Shown piece after piece: positions 23,330 to 32,910 of a stretch of 64,000 nucleotides of DNA. A program made the translations under genes and the position numbers. The first letter of the stretch is position 1, and each line of letters opens with the position of its first letter. Source of the DNA: Laburnicola sp. R22_1 (lineage: Eukaryota; Ascomycota; Dothideomycetes; Pleosporales; Didymosphaeriaceae); assembly GCA_014281115.1 (NCBI GenBank), contig JACONQ010000003.1, positions 2,914,001 through 2,978,000 on the forward strand, in the 5' to 3' direction. The notes beneath the pieces are model-generated. The model made no database searches. It was not told where the DNA came from and saw only the letters and a list, made by a program, of their open reading frames with translations.

Positions 23330-24257
23330 GACAGTTTTACGCCTAGAATTCTTTAAAGGCAAGGGGTTATATTACGCAATTACTACTGCCTACGCTTTAT
23401 TAGACAAAAGTTATTATTCTAGCCTATAGCTTGCAACTATATTATACTATATTACTAAACTTACTACTAATAATAACTATCCTATTACTATAACAGAGAC
23501 TAAAAAGATAGCGCTATTATTTAAAAATATTAAAAGAGCCTATGCTACTAATAAGATAGTCTAGGATATTATTGCTGCTGTTAGAACCAAGGCCTAATAT
23601 TTACTAAAGAAGCTCCTTAAGCAGAGACTTAGAATTAAGGTTGCTAGATATTAACTAAGCGAAGGGCTATTATATATTAAAAACTAACTATATATGTATA
23701 TTCTTAAGCAAGCCTATAATAGTATTACTACTAGATATATTAGTTGCAAGAGTACTTATAAACATATTAGTTACTAATACTACTAGCTATATATAATATA
23801 CACTATTACCTATTATATCTACGTGTATGTATTCTATTACTGTAGTAAGCTATACTATAACACTAAACATAGTTTTCTACATCTACTACTAATTCTAGAC
23901 TATTATTAGAAATTAATCTTAATAGACTTTAGCTTACTATCTTATTATAATAATAGCAAGATCTATATAGCTATTATAGTTATTATAGATTAGCTTAGTA
24001 AAAAGAAGAAGTTTATCCCTATAGTTAAGATTATAGCCAAGATAGTTACAGAAGCCTTTATTACCTACGTCTAGTATAAGAAGGGCTTTCTAGATGACGT
24101 TATTAGTAATTATAGTTAACAGTTTATATCTTATTTTTAGAAATAACTCTATAAATGCCTTAGCACAAAACTATAACTATATACTAGTTAGTATTCTAAG
24201 ACTAATAGTTAGATAGAGGTTACTAATACCACACTAAAGAAGTACTTACGCGTGTAT
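23330..24257 (+). pseudogene. Gypsy C integrase, N-terminal and core
   Basis: The frame follows RNase H and runs through an integrase-like zinc-binding region near 23,700-23,850 and a core ending VTNTTLKKYLRVY near 24,220-24,257. The same protein segment continues at 25,486 after the inserted LTR-gag piece, which proves the interruption. Confidence 0.65.
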
Positions 24258-25485
24258 TAAACATCTTTATTATGTGGAGATTCAAACTAAGGTTAAGTCT
24301 ATACTATACACAGAGAGAAGTAAAATAAAAGGCACTAAAACCTAGTACCTAGCATATAGTAGTAGTAATAAAATATACACAAAATAATAATAATTTTATT
24401 ATTAACTTTCTTTACAGCAGTATTATTAACAGTAGTTAATAGACAGTCTACTATCTAGCATAATTAAGTTAGATAATATCTTTTAACTAGTAGACTATTA
24501 GAGAGCTGTAGTAAACCGCAAAGCCACAATCACAGAAGCAGTATAGATAATAGGACGCTTAACTATAGTTTAGTTATCGCATTCGCAATCTAGTAGCTAT
24601 AGCATAACTATAGTTTGCTGTACACACAGCATATAAAGTCTGCCTACTCTTATAATATTAGTAACACCTAGTGCACTAAATCTTTATCTTTATTACATAG
24701 CTACTACTGCTATCTTTTAAATCTAGCTCTTTATCTATTATGTCTAGCGACGCGATACTATTCTAGCCGCCTAACTATATCACTTCTTCTATATAGGGCA
24801 GCACAGCTATAGTAGAGTTCTAAGAGTATATAAAGGATTAGCTAGGCAAAGTTATGGATAATTCCTAGAGATTTAGTAATTTTGTATAGTAAGTAGGGTT
24901 GTTAGAGGGGCCTCTTAATCTTAATATTATTAATAACATCCAGCCCTAGCTATTTAGGCCCTATTAGCTAGTCCTATAACTCTAGATTCTAGAGTGCAAA
25001 GCACTCCTTTAGTACCCAAATAGAGGGTTAGGTTAGGCGTTTATACTATAATAATAGGACAAAGTAAAGGCGTTACTAAAGAAGCTTAAAGATAAGGACT
25101 AGCAAAGCAAAGGTATAGGGCAGCTACTAGATAATAAGCGGCAGTTTCTTAGGGACTCTAGAAGTTTAAAAGTATAGCTATAATGTAAGAAGCTTATAAA
25201 TATAGTGGCGATTATCTAAAGTGCTATTAAGGCAGGGGACTGTAACTAAGTAATAAGGGTAAGAGTAAGCAGTGGCGGCGGGAGCATAGAGGAGATAGGC
25301 GGCGGCGAGGTCCTAGGGGAGCAGAATATAGCTCGCTAGTTGCGAGGAGAAATCTACTATAAAAGAGAGTTAACAAAATAGTTAGGTTAGTTACTATTAC
25401 AATTGTTATTATTATTATTACAGCGAAAACTATTATTAAAGAAATTATAAATTATATAATATAGTAGTTAGTTAAACAGCCGGCC
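24258..25485 (+). mobile_element. Inserted LTR-gag fragment in the integrase
   Basis: A 1,228-bp insert bounded by the identical 14-mer ACTTACGCGTGTAT (24,244-24,257 and 25,486-25,499). Bases 24,268 to about 24,690 match the two LTR copies at 39,151 and 39,765. After the LTR a frame starts with ATG at 24,739 (MSSDAILF) and stays readable to about 25,370 if stops are read as Gln. It looks like a gag and is related to the frame after the 39,151 LTR. No pol and no second LTR are present. A 14-base duplication is unusual for LTR elements, which normally make 4-6. Confidence 0.6.
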
Positions 25486-26560
25486 ACTTACGCGTGTATA
25501 TTAACTATTAATAAAATAACTAGGCTTTATACTTACCTATAGTAAAGTTTATTACTAACTTATTAGTTAGTAAATTAACTAGTGACGCACCCTTTATCGC
25601 AACTAAAGGCTACTTACTACGCAATAGTACTAAACCTATACTATTACGTAATATTAAGTTAGTAAGTAGGGACTCTACTATTACTAGTAAGCGCCTACTT
25701 ATAGCGCTAGCCTATATAGACTATTAACACGTAGACAACTTTATTAACTTTCTTACCTAGCTGCGCAATTTTTTGCGCAATAACTTATAATAGGCATAAG
25801 CTAAGTAGACTAAATATGCTAATATAAAACGCGTGCCTATACTCTACTTTAAGGTTAGTAATAAGGTAATATTAGACGCGCGCAACTTAAAGACTAAAAG
25901 ACCTAGCTCTTTACTTAACTATAAGAATAAAGGACCTTTTTATATTATTTATATTATTAATAATATAGTATATAAACTTAACTTACCTAAGAAGATAGGT
26001 TAGCTATATAATATTTTTTACCTATAGCTACTACACCCTTATAATAAGACACTACTTAATAGGCAGACGCATAATAAAGATAATATACAATTAAATAAGC
26101 GTATAGATAAAGAATATAAAGTAAAGACTATACTTACCTATTATTTAAATACGTTAAAAAAGGACCTATATATATCTAATCGTAGTATTATAGAATATAA
26201 GGTTATATAGGATAGATTTAATAATTCTACCTAGGAGCTATACTATAACCTACTTAATTATCCTTAACTTATTACTAAATTTCACACTAAGAACCTAAGA
26301 AAGCCTACTATACTACATAACTTTAAGAAGCTTATTATTCGCTAGAATGTTATTGTATATCTTACTACCCTTTTTATTATAGACGCCTACTTAGATGCCT
26401 AGAGATAGATAAATATAAGTCTTAAGTTAGTAATAGATAATAGTCCCACTAAAAACTCTCCCTATAGTAACTCTCTTAGCGAGGCAGCTTATGCTGTCTT
26501 ACGTAATAATAATCTTAGCGATAATATCAATATAATAATACTAATAGATATTAATAAGTT
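25486..26560 (+). pseudogene. Gypsy C integrase C-terminus and chromodomain-like tail
   Basis: It resumes LRVYINY of the integrase core. Near 25,830-26,040 comes the GPF-type module (LLNYKNKGPFYIIYIINNIVYKLNLP). Near 26,190-26,285 a segment EYKVI*DRFNNST*ELYYNL resembles the chromodomain at the end of fungal Gypsy integrases (W-x-G-Y/W-E-P pattern with stops for Trp). It is followed by a polypurine tract, GAAGGAGGGGGGG, just before the 3' LTR. Confidence 0.7.
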
Positions 26561-26730
26561 AGATTAAATTTATAGTAACTACTATTAAATTACTATAAAA
26601 GTTATAATAATTAGAAATAGAGTGTAATAAAACGCAATAGTACGTAATAGAGTATAATAGTTATATAGAAATTAATACTAAGATGGATCTTAGTAGCACT
26701 AGAGTTACTACTAAGAAGGAGGGGGGGTAG

Positions 26731-26938
26731 TGTCACTAATCTAAGATGCAGGCCCCTCGCTTACATAATATTACCCTTTTAGGACTAGCGCGATTACTAA
26801 GTAAGGTCCTAAGCGAGGCTATGTATATAGTCTGCCTACGTATCCACTTTATATAGGTATCGCTACTATTTTATATTTAGATTCTAATTACTACTATTAT
26901 CTTATATACAGCGTAATAACTCCTATAGTACCCTTACA
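26731..26938 (+). repeat. 3' LTR of Gypsy C
   Basis: It keeps the TGTCACTAATCT start, lies directly after the polypurine tract at 26,715-26,727, and ends CCCTTACA. It differs from the 5' LTR chiefly by C/T and G/A changes. Confidence 0.85.
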
Positions 26939-27098
26939 CTATAGCTAAAGAATACTATTTAGAATTATACCTACTATTCTATAATTATCTCTTTCTCTTT
27001 TTAAGCTAGTGTGCCTAACTATAGTTCTTATTTTATCTTCGCAGCTTTGTTATTATTAAAGTAGATATTATTAAAAGGCTATAAAAACTTCTAACGTA

Positions 27099-28959
27099 CT
27101 TTGCACTCGAGTCGGACACTCCATCGAGTCGGACACTTTGCCAAGACCCCACCAAGTTCTATACTATTTACGATAGTATAGAGTCAACATAAACTATTTT
27201 CAATAGTCTAAATAGGCTAAACTATTCAGAATCTACTTCTATAAGCTGCCTACAGGTTTTTTTATTGTGCCCAGGCTTGCCGCAGCGTCCACAGCGCTGT
27301 TAAGCGGATTCGCCTCCATTAGTGCGCACCCTCTTCTTTGCCTTCTTGCCATCACTACGCACCCTAAAGTCCTTTAAAGTAGCCAGTCGCTGGCCCTCTT
27401 TAACTATAAGGACTCCTTCTTGCTGCAATCGCTTTCTTTTATATAATTTACGTCGTGTGGCGGCCTTATTAGCAGCTTAAAGTTCGGCGTTGCGTTTAGT
27501 CATTAACACTAAAGAATGCCCTATTAGCTTGGCGCCTTTGACAAGCTTTTCCACCGCCTTAACTATATAAGTTAGGGAACTATCTACATGCCTTTAAATC
27601 CTCTGCTTAACCAGCGTCAATTGCGACCTAAGTTCTATACTATTTCGCGGAGTTTGCAACTCCTATGTACTATCGCAAATAGTACAAAGTGGAGGCGTAC
27701 GCAGGCGGACGTCAAGCTGCGATATCACAGCTTCTAGGTTGTGGGGCACTAGGCCAGCACCTCGAAAGCCTCCTTTGATATTACTTTTAGTAAACGAAGC
27801 CTTAAAAGCAGCAATAAAGCAAGGCAGGAACTCGATTTTAGTGATGTGCGTGATGTGGTTGCGCATCAAATCCTTAGCTTGGCGCCCATACGCCTTTTTT
27901 AAAGGCGCGAAACAGCCCACATCAAGTGGCTGCAAAAGGTGCGACAAATGCGAGGGCATACAGAGAGTAACAATATTGCTCTTCTTGCAGTAATCCTGGA
28001 ATTCGAGCGAGTTGTAACTTTCGTGGCCATTAATAATAAGCAAACATGCTCCACTAGTAGTACGCCTCTTTGTATGCTTATTAAAGTGCTTTAGCCATTA
28101 CAGACCAAGCTTATTTATCGTCTAGCCGTTCTTAGAGACTGCAATAACCCAATCATAAGGTAGATCCTTCTCCTTATACCAGGCGGAGAGGTGGTGCTTG
28201 CCCCCAAAGATAATAAAGGGTGGGATCCACCAACCCATCGCGTTAATGCCTTAGATAACTGTTGTCCACTCCCTATTGCCCTGCTGCACCTACTTTAGCC
28301 GTCCTTAACGCTTAGAGCCTGTAACTACTACTCCAGTCAATATCATGCCTATTATAAAGCCTGCTTCATTAAAATTGTAGGTGTCCTTGTCCAGGATACT
28401 ATATTTGGCCTTCATGTTCTCTACAAGCTGGAACTAGTCTTGTATCACCTTAGGATCCTCCTAGAGAGCTCTCTTGTAGTCGTACTTTTAATTAAACTTA
28501 ACTTTAAGCTCTAGCTGGCGCTTAACAAAGTTATAAGGCCACCTCTAGCCAACTGGCTCGTAGTGGCGTGCAGCTAGTAAAGAATCAGCCATATCTTTTA
28601 TAGCATCGAGCTGAGGCGGAAATCCTCGCGCGTCTAGATTAAGTATATGCTCTACAATCGCCTGCTCCTCTCTTATAGTAAGTCTTATTTTGTTAGGTGC
28701 GCAATCGCGTCTAAACGTCTTTCTAGCGCGTTAGTCGCTAAGTATACTTTAAGAGACGTTATAAATAGCTGCAGCGCGTTGCTAAGAGAGTGTCGCGTCT
28801 TATTTAATAGCCTAGATCGCAAGCTGTATACGCGCTTCTTTTAACACTAGTAGTTTGTTGTGTGGTTGAGGCATCGCGTTATACTATTACTAATAGTACG
28901 TTTTGGTGGGGTCTTGGCAAAGTGTCCGACTCGATAAAGTGTCCGACTCGAGTGCAAAG
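27099..28959 (-). mobile_element. pogo/Fot1-type DNA transposon 2
   Basis: 1,861 bp flanked by TA (27,097-27,098 and 28,960-28,961). The TIRs are about 57 bp with only two mismatches, starting CTTTGCACTCGAGTCGGACA and ending TTGCCAAGACCCCACCAA. Each TIR holds the 14-mer TCGAGTCGGACACT twice in direct orientation. It is less mutated and more GC-rich than its surroundings, which suggests a later arrival than the neighbouring Gypsy. Confidence 0.92.
27240..28880 (-). pseudogene. pogo/Fot1 transposase, lightly mutated
   Basis: Minus-strand transposase with DDE and zinc-knuckle domains, reading from about 28,880 down to 27,240. The N-terminal HTH/CENP-B region (IVEHILNLDARGFPPQL) is near 28,600-28,660. 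The catalytic core has TYNFNEAGFIIG near 28,350, LLIINGHESY near 28,030 and LLQPLDVGCFAPLKKAYG near 27,900. The C-terminus reads RCGRCGKPGHNKKTCRQL near 27,250-27,300, a CCHC knuckle. A 126-codon open stretch (27,663-28,043) covers the second half of the core. The first and second catalytic Asp both read Asn, each a G-to-A change. Only a handful of stops are present, mostly at Gln/Trp positions. Confidence 0.85.
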
Positions 28960-28961
28960 TA

Positions 28962-31590
28962 CGTTATATGGTTGTAATACTCTTAAAGAAAGGATATATA
29001 ATTTTCTAAGTGTTGCCATTTAACTTTTACTAAAGGTAGTAAACATATATAGTTTTATATAGCAGAACTTAAACCTAGTTAATAGCCTTAATATACTATT
29101 ATTTATAGTCTTTATCTTTACTATTACTCTTAAAGCTATCTATCTTAGATATCTTTATATAGTAAAGATTATTATTAGTAGTATATTTAGGAGTAGGTTT
29201 AATAGATATAGAGCGTAGTAGATGTAGTTACTAGTCTTTAAAGTAAATAAAATAGGTTAATAGCTATAGAGAAACGCAGATAATAGGACTTATTTAATAA
29301 TTAAGAGAAGGATTAGTATTAGAATTATATAATCTGTCTTACTTAACTAATAGTATAGACTAGTTTATAAATAGGTTAGGAGCTTTATACTATGCGTAAT
29401 TAAAAGGGTTTTTATATTATACTAGGTAAGGCGCGCGTGCTAACTCTATAATATAGGTCTAGACTATATATAGCTTCTTTTTAGTAGCACTAAGTTGCTT
29501 ATCTATATAGCTATTATCTAATTTAAGTAAGTTAGCTTCCCTGCGTACTTAGTTAAACGTCTATAGTAAGAAACTACTAGCTTTATACTTCTTAATCTCT
29601 ATAAGATTCTATTTATAGTATATAATATACCTATTTGTTTTATTCTTAGATATCTAGGCAGCAACATGCGTAGCTATAAGTTATCTATTTAACTTATAGA
29701 TTATATCCTATAAGGCCTTAAGATCTTATATCTTCTTAGTTATAGCTGTCTTAAGGACCTTATAAGTATTTACTAACTGTAATAGTTCCTTATTATATTC
29801 TTTAGAGTTAGAGGCAGCTTACTAAAGTAGTATAAGCTAGTTAAACAAATAACTTATATAATTTTACTAAAATATTAAAGTATTATTTACTACTTTTTAA
29901 AGTTTATAAGCGTTATAAAGTATATAATAGTATTTCTACATTCTATTAGGTCTAAAGGTGCTAATCTCTATAGTTTTATCCTACGCGGCATCCTTTTTAA
30001 AATAGGACTAAAAAGGATTATTATTTAGGAGAATGCTATAGTAGGACTTATAGTAAGTGTTAGACAGATAAATAGAATTAGTTAGTATAGTAGTTTCTTT
30101 CTTAAAGATAGGTAGAAGGTTAGCGCAGGAGTTGTTAAGATCTAGGCTACTACTAGATTAGAGTAAGAACAACCTTTTATTATAGCGTTGTTGTTGCTTT
30201 TTTAGTTTCTTCTTACAATTATTGCTATTATTATAAAAGATAGAAATAGTAAATATATTACCTTAGATTATTATTTACAACATGTTCTATATATTAAACT
30301 AAGAGCTAGACTCTAGATTCTAGTAGGCACGCAAAAACTTATTAAGCTTATTATTATTAGCCTTTAAGATCTATTAACTCTCTTTAGTAGGAGATAGTGC
30401 AGTATAGTAGAAGCTGCTATAATTATTAAGTAATAGTAATTATTTAGATATGTTATTAGTGTTGCTCTTTTTAGCTATAGGCAACAATAATGCGTAAAGG
30501 TTAAGGATAGTTAAAGTTTAGTAGAGTGTAGGTGTTATAGGCTATAGCGTACCTTTATAGGTAGTAAGTAAGCTACTATTTATATGTAAAGTTTATTTCT
30601 ACTACTATTTAACTTTTACACTTTAGTAGTAATATATAATATATATGACTTATTTATTAACTATACTGCTATATTAATAGCTCCTAAATAGCATAGCCTT
30701 ATTATAAGGGATAGAGTTTTAACTACACAAAGTAATGCAGGCTTTTGCTATTATTGCTATACTACACTAGAGCTATTTACTAGAGGCGTAGATCTTTCTA
30801 ACTTAATTTACTACTATGCTAATAATCTAATAGTAAGTAATAAATAGGTCTATAGTTGCTAACTATTATAAAATTAGTGTTATAGATAGGAAAAGTTAGT
30901 ATTGTAGAAAATTATAAAGATTCCTAAGTATTAGCATAATATTGTCTAATATAAAATAGGATAAGTAGGAGTACTATTCTAGCAAGTTATTACTTCTAGC
31001 TTATTAGGTAAGCTACCTTAGGCCGCATACATAGTTAACTATTTACCCTTAGTTAGGTAGGCTAAACCTCTTTACCTTTAATAGTATTCTTATTATTAGC
31101 AGTCTTATTTTATAGAAGGAGGTAGCGTATATAGTCTACTATATTTACTTAGTTATAAAGAGTAGCTACTTTCTTATTAGGTTAGTTATACTCTATACAC
31201 GCTTAGTTATAGTAGTAGCCTTAATATATCTTTATTTCTAGTAGACCTTTAGTTCTAACTATTCTAGTATTTAGTAGTAGCATATTTTATTATAAGTAGC
31301 TTTAATATTATAAGTATGCAAGATTTCTAGTACGTGTACCTAACGCTCTACTATTATTAGGTAATAACCTAAGCGTACTTAGGAATTATAAGTATAGTGT
31401 AAGGGTCTAATTACCTATTACACATTCAGCTATAGATAAGATAAAAGTAATTAAATTTAAATATAAGATACTTATAATAGCGTCTAATTACGTATTACGC
31501 GCTAACTATATATAGGGGCCAAGGCGCTAGTCCTAGCTAGGATACGCCTATCTATAGGTCGCCTAGTAACAGCCTTTATTTATATTATAT
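28962..31590. other. Degraded repeat DNA, minus-strand frame remnant
   Basis: AT-rich, with no intact gene. On the minus strand, about 29,090-29,900 remains readable through Gln-type stops and gives a helical, Lys-rich sequence (TYKVLKTAITKKI near 29,780, KLDNSYID near 29,510) that could be a gag or ORF1, but I do not recognise it. It might be the upstream part of Copia remnant B displaced by Gypsy C. 30,600-31,560 shows no nameable motif. Confidence 0.35.
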
Positions 31591-31592
31591 AT

Positions 31593-31699
31593 ATTATTAA
31601 ATTAACTATCTAGAAGTAAAATAACAAAGGCTTTTATAATAAGTAATATATTAATAAAAGTAGAGCCCCTACTTAGTAATTAAAAAGAGCGTAAAAATA
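31593..31699 (-). repeat. R2 short dispersed repeat, copy 3 (reverse)
   Basis: Reverse-oriented copy recognised by TAGTAATTAAAAAGAGCGTA at its end and the AACAAAGGCTTTTAT box. It lies about 145 bp left of the compositional island. Confidence 0.65.
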
Positions 31700-31870
31700 A
31701 TTATAAATAAAGTATTTATATTATATAAGTATTAATAAGTATAGTAAAGTATAAAAGAAGATTATTTATTATAAGAGTATAGTAATAGTAGTTAAACTTA
31801 TATTTAGCTCCTTATAAGTTATATGTTACCTTAAAAATTTAGCCACTCCTCACTAACAATAACATATTAG

Positions 31871-32155
31871 TTGTTACGATTATTGATTGAGAGCTACATC
31901 CAAACTGCGAGCATCGATCGTCTGACTAATTACGGCGTGGTTATTATTCACAACGCGATTGCAGGAAAGACAACCTTTGGCATTTCGCAGGGAGTTACGA
32001 TAACACTAGAGTACTTCGAGAGAGCACGCGCTTTTGGCTATGGTGGGCACCTGGATTATGGGAACGTGACAGTGGGTCAAGTGCTTGCTGAGCGTTTCCC
32101 AGGCTTGGATAAGAAGGATTGGCAAATGGTGGTTGCTGGGATATTGAGATATTAA
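31871..32155 (+). pseudogene. 5'-truncated gene fragment, family unknown
   Basis: A plus-strand frame of about 94 codons with natural codon use, ending TATTAA. It reads ...GVVIIHNAIAGKTTFG..., then VTITLEYFERARAFGYGG, then VLAERFPGLDKKDWQMVV. It has no ATG before its last Met-containing stretch, and a stop (TAG, 31,868) lies just upstream at the edge of AT-rich DNA. It therefore looks like the 3' exon of a gene whose 5' part was lost or overwritten by repeats. I do not recognise the family. It could also be a pseudogene or an exon of an unannotated spliced gene. Confidence 0.4.
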
Positions 32156-32910
32156 CTGCTGGAGAATGTTCTGGCTACGCTTGGTCTTCCTATATAGCAC
32201 AATGGCAGGGGACGAACTAGATAAACCGAGTTAGACAGGATCCTCTTTGCGGCTTAGTTGAAGCGGTCCTCAATACTACGCGAAAGCAGATTTACGAGAA
32301 AACCTATAGTTGTACTAAAAAAATTCTATGTCCTCTATGAGTCGCGAGGAGAAACCAGGCAATACTTGGCGCTCTGATTGATGCCTGGACAACTTCCCAG
32401 CCACAAATTATAGGGCGAACTGGTGAGAAGCTTACAGCCAATAATTACCTTGTGGCGTAAGAGATTCGCGAAAAGATGCCGTTCCGCGTTACTGCGGCAT
32501 GTCGTCCCTCGCTTACCGGACCAGAGCCGACCCTCTCTGGATACTTAGACGCATCACGCTTATGCAGCATGTTTCGTTTGCCTAGACCACAAAATTTCGC
32601 GCACCCGCGACTTGACTTGGCTTTGGTGTGTGGCAAGGCTCCATCTTCCATGACAGCATGTCTTATCGCTTGTCAACTCCTCGAAGACCCACTGAAGCCT
32701 CCCTAAGACGCCCGGTAAGCTAGTGTTGACAGGTCGGGTAAGCATAGCTCCACTTACTCCAATCCTTCATCGCTTACGAAAAGTCAAAGGACACCTTGTT
32801 CGAGGACGACATTGAAGAGTTACGTGATACATAACTCGAGCGCGTGGGCCCGCACATGTCGACTCCCGTTGCCATCCCTTCATGAACGATCTCGCGTCCT
32901 GCTCCACAAC
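32156..32910. other. Spacer and presumed promoter of the phosphorylase-ankyrin gene
   Basis: Normal-composition DNA between the gene fragment and the ATG at 32,911. Open stretches exist here on both strands, for example 32,476-32,706 plus, but none shows a recognisable domain and they overlap one another, so I do not call them genes. No clear TATA box was identified. Confidence 0.5.

Larger units (their letters stand above)
14743..26938 (+). mobile_element. Gypsy (chromodomain) LTR retrotransposon C, nested
   Basis: Two LTRs of about 208 bp bracket gag, protease, RT, RNase H, integrase and a chromodomain-like tail in Gypsy order on the plus strand. The element is about 12.2 kb only because it contains inserts: an R2 repeat near 18,055, a less-mutated segment near 19,085-19,660, a pogo/Fot1 transposon at 20,558-22,390 and an LTR-gag fragment at 24,258-25,485. 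A direct repeat CTATA at 14,738-14,742 and 26,939-26,943 may be the target-site duplication, but the base after each LTR continues alike, so this is not certain. All frames carry RIP stops. Confidence 0.85.

Noticed and set aside
27739..27993. An 84-codon plus-strand frame inside pogo element 2.
   Set aside because: It is the reverse of the transposase core, which has the recognisable motifs on the minus strand.
30600..31480. A possible plus-strand protein with segments such as a Cys-x-x-Cys pair near 30,740.
   Set aside because: Too many stops and no motif that recurs or matches a family; cannot be separated from chance reading of mutated DNA.
32445..32745. Several overlapping open frames on both strands upstream of the phosphorylase gene.
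   Set aside because: Normal GC content gives chance frames; they overlap each other, show no domains and lie in the presumed promoter.
32812..32910. Longer start for the phosphorylase protein at 32,812.
   Set aside because: That codon is TTG, not ATG; the first in-frame ATG is at 32,911 with a suitable context.
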